A DNA stretch of 64,000 bases, taken from assembly GCF_901709675.1 (NCBI RefSeq), contig NC_051106.1:3482001-3546000 (forward strand). The letters are read 5' to 3'. A program made the position numbers and the translations under genes. Under the pieces are notes generated by a model. It was given only the letters and a program-made list of their open reading frames with translations, made no database searches and was not told the origin of the DNA. The DNA comes from Syngnathus acus (Eukaryota > Chordata > Actinopteri > Syngnathiformes > Syngnathidae). Positions 53,859 through 64,000 of this stretch are shown in pieces. Each line of letters opens with the position of its first letter. Within the stretch, counting starts at the first letter, position 1.

Positions 53859-55028
53859 GATACACATGGCCAAACTATTTCGAGTGATGGTTTTAATCGG
53901 CTGTATTAGATATTTATCACTCTTTGATAAGGCATGATGTAAAGACATTCAATCAAATCCTGACATTTTATTTTTCCGAATCTTTTTTTAGAGCCTACCA
54001 GTGACCATTGAAAGATTAGCATAGTCTGGACAATAGTAAGTGGGGTGGGCTCGGAGGTCATTGTAGGTGGGATTATTAGGATTTTATTACTCGGCTGAGA
54101 CTAGTTCAAAGCCTACAACCAAAACGTAAAGCCCACTTGAGCAACTTACACACAAACGAACACACTACTTCAAACTCCAAGTTGGAGCAAAGGCTGTATG
54201 GATAGGCCGCATTTGTAAAGAATCTTATTGAGGCAGCTCAGTACTGTACTGACATCAGCGTGGCTGGGATCATTCCATCTCATCCACGATAAATCCACGA
54301 TAAAGGTGAATCTCAACTATAATAATTGTGTTGTGATGATTTGCATTTGTGTTGATTCATAGAGATTTGAAAATAAAAATACAATTATCTACTTTCTTGC
54401 AAGTTTTCTGCGTGTCTAGCTCTGTGACATTTCTCTCTGCATTCCTGCACATCTTAATTGGCACTCTTCTTGGCAATGGCCTCACTCGGCTGGCTAGGCT
54501 GTCAGATCGGCACAGTGGCCAGAGAAAGCAAATGGAACAATACAATCCTAATCCCCAAATAATTTCTGCTACTCTGATCTTGCTGGCCTAAGAATGCGAT
54601 GTTGTAAAAGGCCACAGGCTCACTTGGAATCACAAATGAGCAAGTTCTCATGCACACTGATCCATGTTCATTTACTGCAAGAAACCAGAGAGGAACTTGC
54701 CTGTGGTTTTGCTTTGAGGGTACACACCTCTTCCTAGCATGAGGAATTGGAAAAATATGACACCAGAGTGTATCTTTGATCTCAGCGGAGTCCTACAAAG
54801 AAAAAACTACATAAAAGGATTTTTTTTTTTTTTAACTAGATTGTTGTTCAGTTTGAAGTGTTTTTTGCGTTGACAATGTTGTTTGATTTATTGGCCATTT
54901 CAGCGGATCTTTTTTTAAGTGTAATTTTTTTTTTTAGATTTTAATTCTGCTTAATATAATTTGCTAGCATCACTATTTTGGGCTCTGCCACTGATGTGAA
55001 AAAAGGTACCCCCCCACACACACTACAT
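53859..55028. other. Intergenic or 5' intron sequence, nothing recognised
   Basis: AT-rich sequence with T-homopolymers near 54820 and 54925. No exon or repeat family recognised with confidence. Confidence 0.5.
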
Positions 55029-55353
55029 CACACGTGTCAAACTCAAGGCCCGGGGCCCAGATACGGCCCGCCACATCATTTTATGTGGCCCGCAAAGACA
55101 AATTGTGCATCAAATTCGTGTCATTACTAGAATTGCAAATTGTCTCCACTTTTAATATCATTTTTTTTTAAATATTTGACCAGTTTTTACTCGTCTGATT
55201 TGAAAACGAGTTATTTGTCAGTTTGTTTTGTAGCTTTTACTGTACATAATATGAGGTGCTCAGACATTTATTTGGGTTGACAGTCATAATGGCCCTCCGA
55301 AAGAAGCTATGACGACAATGCGGCCTGCGAGAAAAATGAGTTTGACACCCCTG
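55029..55353 (-). mobile_element. Non-autonomous hAT-type element, copy 3 (325 bp)
   Basis: Read on the minus strand it begins CAGGGGTGTCAAACTC and matches copies 1 and 2 through to the other end. The outer right end is altered (CACACGTGTCAAACTC on plus). The flanks (CACTACAT and CACTCGAA) no longer form a clean 8-bp duplication, so this is an older copy. It lies about 390 bp upstream of the first PLEKHG coding exon. Confidence 0.88.
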
Positions 55354-55758
55354 CACTCGAACTACATAATGACACATCCAAACTATTCTTCTGGAGAGCC
55401 CGTCTTTCCAACGCTGCACTGACTTTCTCTCCTGATTAGCATGAGCTCATATCACAGTCCTCCCACCACGCATGCCTCCAGCCAGGCTGCACTATACATT
55501 ACAAAGTGGTTGGCATGTGTAAGCCAAGAGCACCAAAGAGGGGAATGACAAGAATTCCCCCCTTACTTACTGTAAGGTCCAGTAACCCTTTGGCCTCACT
55601 TCACTGGGCTGCTGATGCATGATTGAAAAAACAAAACAAAACATGAGACCTGCTTATCTAAGGACCATACTAGGAAGGATCACCATTTCTCTGCTTTACA
55701 GTAAGCCTAGACATGACGTGTCTTTGTTTTCTTTTTCAGCTCCAAAGGCCTAAGTGCC

Positions 55759-58700
55759 ATGCCAGAAGGGTCCCATTCTGTTCTCCACCAGGGCCCAATG
55801 GGGGAAGGTAAGCTCAATGCATCTCTGAATTTCTTCATACTAAAAGCTTGAATTTGTCAGTCTAGTTCCTCATCTGTGTAGGAGAACCAGAATGCTGCAA
55901 GTGGAAGAATTAGACCAAAGTAATGTCTTGGAGCGAGCGGTCCTCCTACAGTCGTGTTTGGCTCAGAGCGTCTTTGTGTATCTATGGATCTCTGCCAAAC
56001 TCCGCCATACAGCTGCAAACCTCGCACACATCAAACCAGAATGTGTCCAAATCGCAGACCGCTAAGATAGTTTGATGACGCTGCATGCACGGAGGGGATA
56101 AAAACAAGGATGGAGGGCGGCAACTCGAATTACATATTATTTTAGTGTTCGTTATCATTAGTCGCAGAGGCGCGGCTTTGACACAAGGCCTCTTTGTGTC
56201 TGTTTGCCTGTTCTGTCCCTCACCCCCCCCCACGCCTCCCCTCAACTCTACATTCGGCGCTGGGTTTCCTCTTTGGCTGGAGATTACAAATGTGTCAATG
56301 GTTCCCTTTTCTTTGCTTCAGCTTTGGACCAAAGAAACATTTGGCTGGAAGAAATGTGTGTCATCCACTTTAGTACTCGTTTTTCTTCCAAAGTACACAC
56401 GGTGCACTGGTTGTACTGCTCATGCCGCGGTGCATTTTGCAGCTTGTTCACATTTAATTTGACCTAGTTGGGACGAATGTTAGGGTGACTTAACTTCCTT
56501 GTTATTGTTGTCTAGGTGGATGTTCAATAACGGAGGACGAAAGAGTGGCACTACGAATTAAATTAAAAAAAAAGAATCAATCTGTCAATTAATTTGTCGA
56601 TTAATCAATGAATCAGATTTAAAAAAAAAAAAGTTTTGATTTCCTCCCCTTTATTCAAAAATAGGACATTATTTCAAATGGATGATGCAGAAAACATACA
56701 TGAATAATAATTATTATTATTAGTATTAATTTGGCCAGAAAAATAGTTTGCCCAAGTAAAAGTAAAGGCTTTATTTCAAATCAATACAAAGATCTTGCAT
56801 TTAAAAAAAAATCTAAACAATTAATTGATTATATTACTTTAATAATGGATCAGTTGTTGATTATTCAATTAATCATTGCTCCTCTAGAAACAACTAATTA
56901 TGATATTTGTGTGATTGCTGATCAAATGTGGATTACTGGACACAAGGAATGCACATGGTGAAACCAGAATGGGAGTGTGGTCTGGGTAAACATTGTGGTG
57001 ACCATCCAATTGTAGTTGCTCTGCAAGGTCAAAGGTTTATGAAGTGAGTGAGCTGTGTTGATGTCCTTTTTCCTCCACTACCCGCATGCTTGAAAATCCT
57101 TTGTGAGTTTTCACCCAAAAAAAAAAACCACCCTAAAGGCAAGTATCTTCATCCTTCAAGTGGCGGATATTCCCTTTGTTACCTCAATGGATTATTTTTC
57201 CAGAGCAGCTCGATGACAGGAACATAAAAGCCCTCAGACTTTCCACCTCAGTGCAACTTTACACACTATGGTGGAATATCCTGCCCATCATTTTAAATGG
57301 TGTCAAAAGTTTGATGCACATCTCAGCTGTCAGTTTGACACTGCGGCGGCTCGCTCAAAGATAAAGACTCCCTCCCGCAGATATCCTTACCCCCTGGCAG
57401 GAATGTAGCTGTGTGTGCAGAATGTACAGCTTTAAATGGCTTCTGGGGGACGGGCCAATGATCTCCATTCTTTGCAGCTTTTCCAGCCCAGTGGGTATCG
57501 AGATGTGGATGGATGATGGCAGCAACATTTTTTTTTAACAGAGTACCTTTGCTGGATAGGAACTTTTTAACTGCTGCTTAATTGCTAACTGCAACCTCAC
57601 ATAACCTTTGATAAAATGCTGAGTTGTACGAGTTTAACTTAGTTTTGAAGTTGTTGCATCTACACCGTATATAATTGCATACCTGGTGTTGCTGCTACAA
57701 CCTCACTATATTGTCTCAGGCTCTCGTTGCATTTAAATATCATTGTAAATCGTTTTACTGCACCCTACAATAGCATTCCTACTATACAAGTCTTCCACTG
57801 GATTAGCCACATTAGTCACAGGCTTTCTGCTCTGATTTTTGCAAGAACCTCAATCAAATCAGCCTGTATCACTTTTTGTTGGTTTATGTTCTAAGCAATT
57901 GCATGGATTAAATGAGATTATTAGTCCAACATTTATAGTGGAACCTGTTATGACAAGGCAATTATCTTTGAAAAAGAGACTTCATGGATCTGTTTTCTAC
58001 AATTTTATTTCATGACTTGATCGCATTCCCCCCAGTACAAGAGCAAACCACACTTTTTTTAAAAAGTAAAATTAGTAATAATCTGATCCATTGAAATGGG
58101 CCACAGTTGTTCATTATCAAAGTTTTAATAAGTGGCTCGAATGTGTTCCACATGTTGGACAGTTTTCTGCTCTTTTCTTTGTTTATTCACTTGAGGAAGC
58201 AAGCAGAGGAGAATTGCCACTACCTGGCATTATTATTCTGCCTTATCAGGGGTCAGCGTTGTTCTGATAAAAGATATGGGTCACTGACGTTAAATTCCTC
58301 ATCGGTCCGCGCGGATACCTAAACCGCTGAATAAACTACTTCGCACCTTTTACAACCCTGCACGTGATTAACGGCTCGGTGTGAAGCAAATGATATTCTT
58401 CCTCTCCGCACTTAGCACAGCTGCACACTCTGGAGAGGTGCTAACACGACAGCAGTGTGCTTGTAGATCAGCAAACTGGTGCTAACGTTTACAGTGGACT
58501 TCAAGCCGCCATCAAGCCCAGATGTGGAAGGAAACGTGAGTGTTGAATAGATTGAGGACTGGCTGAGTATGTAAATGCCTGAAGCATTCTTGTTGGTGGT
58601 GGTGGAGGGGGGGGCAAAGTCGATGAAGGGGTTTCCAAAGTGGATCATCACATGCCAATACGCTGAGGTTGCTTGGCATGGCTGGATTCTTTCAGGGCTG

Positions 58701-61700
58701 GGGCCGAGCACACGGGAGTTTTACCGGATTAAATGGGAGCTTTTCGTGCTTGGAAGACTGACAAATCTGCCCTGATGAGAAATTTCTCAAAACTCCCACG
58801 TTGTACTTGTTTGTGTGTATGACTGTTAATATAATCTAATTTTCCCGTTTTGCCAATCGCCTTCTTAAACATAACAAAATATATTTACTACAAAGAGTTC
58901 AGATCATTTTACTTGTAAAAACATCCAAATTGGCAAAATGTTTCCCAGCCCAGCATTTTGACCTTGAGTGTCACTTTGGAATGCAGGTTGAACGTGTGTA
59001 TTCTGCTCTCCACTGCCATTTATTTACTCACCTTTGGGCTAATTATTAACATTAAATCTGCTTGTGAGGCAAATGCTGGTAGAATTTGAATAGAACTTTT
59101 ACGGTATATATTCAGAGCACCCAAAAAAAAAAAAAAACGTGACCTGAATTCCTCCCTCCATTCTGGTATCGTAAACTAATCTGGGTCTTGTATAATTCCT
59201 GCCATTTAGGCTCATGCTGTTTGATAATGGTCTGCAAACACCTCTGGGTCTTATCCGAGAATGCAGCCTCCTTGCCCTCATGTGGAGTAGCCATTCACAT
59301 TACTAGGTTGGAAGGAGCTTTTCCCAAGGGGATCAGACTTGCAATTGTTAGGTGTGGGGGGATTGAAGAAGGAAACACATAGGCGCAAGGAAAAGCTTCA
59401 TTTTATTGGAGCGTGAAAGATTATAAAGTTCAATCAGTAAGAATGACAGGCTCGCGTGTTGTGTCAGTGGAAAAAAATAAATAAATCAAGTTAGGGAAGG
59501 TTGTCTTTTTATAAGATAGGAATCGTTTCCTTGTTTGTGAGAGAAGTTTCCACGTTTTTTTTTACATTCGTTCCTGCTGCAGGTGAGAATCTGTTGAACT
59601 AATACAGATTCAGTACAAGCCCAGATTGAATAAGACTGTTCTTCAAACTGATGTTTTTTTGGGTGAAGAGGTAAAAAATGCATGTAGGAATTACTAGAAG
59701 AAGAAATAAATTCGACAGATCTGTCTCCGGAAACACGATTTGACAGTGCCAAGAATGTATCAAGGAACCAGATGATAAAACAATCATTTGACCAGTCTAA
59801 TTCAAGTCTAGCTCGTTTTCCCTCTTGGTGCAGGTCATGTAGTCAAGTGTGACCACAGTAATCAAACTCTGCGTGAACTCAACCAGTCTTGGGTCATGAA
59901 GCTCAATCTGGTAAGAAAACAATCCAACCATACAAATGCACGCGAAATGACCCCGATTGGTGAGTTCTGCATGCAAATCAATCTCGGCGCCAGCTTACCC
60001 AAATCTAAAATCAAAATAAGTATTTTTTTTTTACATCACTGCTCATTATTTGCCTTTAAACATAGTGTGTAATAATTTAATGACGAATATACGATGGAGC
60101 GGAATGTGATTCATTTGTTGTTTTGACCGCCCACAGTTTGTCAATAGCAGGATTTACAATTTTGTATCAAGCAGAGATAGTGGAAAGATGTAATCAGCAA
60201 TTCCATGTTTGTGATTCACAAAAGTTATAAATGCTTGTCATTGCTGGGAAAGGCGGCCCTTTATTCTCACTCATCAGTCTGGTCTTGGCGGGAATGGGCA
60301 AGATTTAATAAGTAAGCATCATTGGCTTTGAAATGTTGCCCTTTTTTTGTTTTGGTTCTTCTCATTATTCCTGTCTGTGACATCATCACGCACAAGAACA
60401 TTATAACTACATGGAGCTATTTCAAATATGTAATTAGTATTGTCTGCTAGCAATGCTTGCCATTTAACCTTTGGAGCCTGCATTGTTTTTCGACTCTTAT
60501 GCACTTTCGCATTGTATTACGCAACACTGAATAGCGTCTTGGTAATTCTATTGCGCTACGAGAGACGAATGTACAATAAATAAGCAGGCGATGTTGCAAC
60601 GATGCTTGTTTGCATGCATCATTGTTGGCAACATGAGTCATATCCTCTCGAGATTTTGCAACCTGCACAAAGTTTCGTAGTGGCATGCCATGCCTTATCC
60701 TTTCCCCATTGTTGCGATCCATATTCGCAACTATTTGCGCTGATACATTCCAGATCATTTCAAGGAATGTTATGGTTGGAATATTCATGACACTTGAGGT
60801 TTCTTCCAGTAAGGTAGGCCCTCTGATAGTCCGTAAACCAGATTTTCTATATAAGGGAATGTTCTCTGAGCCTTAAAGAGAAGTTAATCATTTTTGTCAT
60901 TCCAGTGACTGCGCCTTTTTAGAAAAGTTAATTGCTATGTGCTTTTATGGCTGTCAGTAGTCTTGTTCATCCCCGGAATCACCATTATGACATCAGAGCA
61001 TGTGAACCATGTGCATTGCTTGTCAGATAAGGACTAGCCTAGACTTTACATTACAAAGGGTGGACCGATTTATCATCAAGCTCCTTAGTGAGTAAATGTC
61101 TCGTCCCGAAACACCTCATTTTTAATCATCATTCACAAGTCCAAACAAGGATTTTATTGTTCAACTATATTTGACGGCTAACACCCAAAAGATTTTTGTT
61201 AAAGAGGAAAATCATGCTTGTGGCATCAACTTCACTTTTGGGTACATTGATTAGACTTTAAGCTACAACTGTAGATGAACAGTTGCTCAAATTTAATACA
61301 ATAGGAGTAACTTAGGGAAAACATTAAGTGAAGTTTCTTAAGTGTAAAACTCACTGAAAAACTTCTCTCTGGGAGTTTGAGGGCTGTTATGAATGTCATC
61401 CAAATACGTGCCTGTCACTGCAGTCTTGACTTAGTTAATTATGTGGCAGCCACAAATGAGCTTCTACACTCTACAAAAATTGTGGTCTGTTTTTTTTTTT
61501 TAAAGCTTTCAGAGCATAATCTGTCTTCCTTATTCTTAAACTGTAAATGAATGGGAGAAAATATATCTTATGTGTGTTTAAATTTCTTATGAAGAATACT
61601 TTCATCCAATGACCAGAAGACTAGATCCAGTTGTGTTTGTGTCCCATTCCAAACACATAAAAGCCATAATGCAGACTTTGCACACAAACGAAAAGCCCAC

Positions 61701-64000
61701 AAACCGATGGGTGTCGTCGTGGTTCTGTTTAAACTTTAACTTAATAGCATACAGTTTAGTAGCACACACATGACAGGAGTGACACTGTAATAGTTCTGGC
61801 CTTGTCAATGTGTCCTGCTGAGCTTAACAGCGATTGTTTGCAGATGTTAAAGAGACTCGAGACGACATGCCTCCTCGGTGAAGACCTCACCAAATATCAC
61901 AAATAATGAAGGATTAAACCACTTTTGCATTGGATCGCACTGGCCGAGTGCTCCGCCGTGGCCTTGTTGAAGGGGAAACATAGTGAAGTAGTGTCAGTCA
62001 CAGATAATTCAAGCCTATCTCTTGTGGTTCGTCAAAGGTGTGGTATGAGCTCAGATCTTAAGTGAACTATGGTTGAAACTGCAAAAGCATTTTTTCCTTT
62101 TGGTTATAATGGTCTTCGAATATTATATTGGGCCATGCCCAATGGCACCGCTCATAAGAGTGACTTGGTAAAGGAAGCTGCTGGGTTTATTCAAATTGGT
62201 ATGTAATAGCTCACCTTTGCCCTTCCCTTTTTTTTTTTTTGCACCTTCGATGTACTAGTTTTACACAGAGCTTAAACAGTGGTCATCTCCCCCCACTATT
62301 TCTCACACTGCATTGCTTTGGATCCCTTAGCGTGCATAGTGGAGCAAGTAGACAGAGCAACAAGTCTCTTTTCAGCTCAGGACTGAGTCATGGAAAATAG
62401 AAGGGTGCCAGATGTGCATGCATGTGAATAAACTGGAAGGTCATCATTCAACTGTCAAATTTACTTGACAGCATTTGTCTGCTCTCGTGTGAAATATCTG
62501 GCTTGTTTTGCGTCAAGAACAATCCAAGATGTAGTTTCAGTCGAGTGGATATGTTGGCTGAGAGTAAATTTTCTCTCGGGCTTAATGGTTAAGACTTTCC
62601 ATGATGCACAGCTAATGATGAACATTTATCCTAACTTGTCAACACAGATGTAGGTGAGCGGGTTTCACGATGACAACGTGAGCCACATCTGTGAGCGATC
62701 AGCACCAAATTACCCTCACCGTCCCCACTTGGCAATGGACTTTACCTGAACCGTTTCACTTCACAATTGTAGCTTTATTCGAAATACATTGACAGAGACT
62801 TACTTATGTTGTGTAGCATAAAATAGCTTTGACCTCTTTGAACCCTGCAAATACTTCAGGAAATTGAACTCTCTTTACAATGGCAACTGAGTACCACTGC
62901 GTTCCATGGTATATTTTGGATGCAATGTGAGGAAAAATCCTCCTGGGCCTGGCCGAGGAGGATGGGAAACTCAATATGTAGGGTATTTCTTGAGAATTTC
63001 AATGCAGTCTAAAAGGGTATGTAAATAAAGCTCCCAGTTCCGTTTGGCTATTTTCATCTCATCAGTCACATTGCTGGGTTTTGCTATTTGGTCTCTTTAC
63101 ATGGCATCTGAAAAGGGGTGTCTTGACTTTTTACTTTTTGTCTTTTTTTTTTTTTTTTTTTTTATCCACTGGATTTGGCCTTTCCTGCTATGGGCAAAAA
63201 CAAAAACCTAGTTTTTGAAGCAATGGTCATCTGTTCCTGTCGAGTTGCCCTAGATGAAGGAACTCAACTCGGGAAATACTGAACCATCTATTGCAAGAAA
63301 TTTAAAAAGCCAAAGAAAAGTCTTTGTATAAGCCTCAAGAGACATACTCAGATCTCACAATGACACAAGAAGTTTTGTGTCACCTAAAAAGTTTTTCCTT
63401 TTCTTCCTGGAAATTTTCACAAGTAGGTCTGTCTTTAGAGATATTCCAAAAAATACAAATGGGGCTGAAAAGATTTTGAAAAAAAAAGTGAGATTTCCCT
63501 AATGACATCCCCTTTTTTATGTGTTCCTCTCCTCCATATAGAATATCCTCGGTTACCCTCGCCCCTCTCCGCTGGAGACCATGAACAAAGAAATGCAGAT
63601 TTAGAATCAGACTGTTACCATCAACTATGTGCCGATCCACTGGATGGAGAAGGCCAACGTCCAGTAAGTCTCGTGTCCACCTTGTCTTCTGGATCGTCCC
63701 GTGACAGTCACAGCCTTTTTGGGAGCACCGTCACCCTCCCTTCCTCCTGCACACCACCTATACCGAGCGAGGAGGACATCGACTTGGAGCTGAGCCCGGC
63801 TGAAAGCGCTGTAGAACACACAAGAGAGCAGAGTCCCGGCCTGGCGGGGTTCAGCAGACTATGGAAGCCGCACCTAATGCTTAACCAGTGGAATAACAAT
63901 AACGCCACCGCCAACAGGAGAAGTGCACAGATCCTTCATAACCCGGCTTCACCTGTCGTCACGGAAACGATGGCGCCCAACCCGAAACTGACCCACGTGG
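55759..64000 (+). CDS. PLEKHG-type Rho guanine nucleotide exchange factor, 5' end (partial)
   Basis: Two coding exons are visible: 55759-55807 (ATG 55759; the exon begins at 55740 after a CTTTTTCAG acceptor) and 63542-64000, which continues past the edge. Phase joins exactly (one base plus two) to give MPEGSHSVLHQGPMGEEYPR. Exon 2 then has RPVSLVSTLSSGSSRDSHS, the serine-rich RPVS motif found just inside the N-terminus of PLEKHG1/2/3, and ends near NPKLTHV. In PLEKHG1 and PLEKHG3 the corresponding segment leads directly into the DH domain, which here would lie past the window edge with the PH domain. These proteins activate Rho-family GTPases and act on actin. The first residues MPEG recall PLEKHG2; the RPVS block recalls PLEKHG1. 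I cannot settle the paralogue. Non-coding exon(s) must lie upstream. The coding intron is 7.7 kb. Confidence 0.78.
55808..63541 (+). other. Intron of the PLEKHG-type gene, no other gene seen
   Basis: 7.7 kb of AT-rich sequence. It contains AT-rich hAT-like remnants near 56565-56900, T/A homopolymers near 57120, 61490, 62230 and a 21-bp T run near 63146. Short open frames on both strands look random. No conserved exon, RNA gene or clear regulatory cluster was recognised by eye. Confidence 0.5.
56565..56900. repeat. AT-rich hAT-like repeat remnant
   Basis: Blocks such as GTCAATTAATTTGTCGATTA, ATCAATGAATCAG and later AATTAATTGATTAT and TTATTCAATTAATCATTGCT have the wording of the AGGGCTGCAACTA repeat family also seen at 26640-26808. 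Termini not found. Confidence 0.35.

Overview
This window is vertebrate nuclear DNA from a ray-finned fish. The genes are multi-exon with GT-AG introns and fairly short introns. The intergenic sequence is AT-rich, full of microsatellites, and carries small hAT-type and TA-flanked DNA transposon fragments typical of teleosts. Nothing prokaryotic or plasmid-like is present, and I see no tRNA, rRNA or CRISPR feature.

Layout. At 80-2927 (+) is the 3' end of a phospholipase C-beta gene, called plcb2. At 8705-10258 (+) is an intact single-exon ankyrin-repeat gene, ankrd63. At 11838-17983 (-) is a complete pak6 coding region in 8 coding exons, with a likely 5' UTR exon near 24.4 kb. At 27263-29526 (-) is bub1b in 8 coding exons. 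At 30120-33399 (+) is zfyve19 (ANCHR) in 11 exons. At 34786-39014 (-) is a PPP1R14-family phosphatase inhibitor in 4 exons. At 41081-47798 (+) is spint1 (HAI-1) in 9 exons. From 55759 to the right edge is the 5' end of a PLEKHG-type Rho guanine nucleotide exchange factor. The rest of 47.8-63.5 kb holds no gene I can support.

Identity rests on recognisable protein motifs plus synteny with human 15q14-q15. The order plcb2(+), ankrd63(+), pak6(-), bub1b(-) is the exact reverse complement of the human block BUB1B-PAK6-ANKRD63-PLCB2. The order zfyve19(+), ppp1r14(-), spint1(+) matches the human order ZFYVE19-PPP1R14D-SPINT1. The two blocks are separate in human and adjoin here, so bub1b and zfyve19 sit head to head about 0.6 kb apart. 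All exon phases were checked by hand and close without frameshifts.

Functionally this is a set of ordinary housekeeping and signalling genes, not one pathway. Two neighbours act in cell division: bub1b in the spindle checkpoint and zfyve19 in the abscission checkpoint. Both may share one promoter carrying inverted CCAAT boxes and a CHR-like element.

The most notable observation is that bub1b ends right after the BUB3-binding GLEBS motif, at 417 codons against about 1050 residues in human. The KARD region and the pseudokinase domain are missing, giving a MAD3-like protein. I found no exons for the missing half before pak6. I did not find an undescribed multi-gene system.
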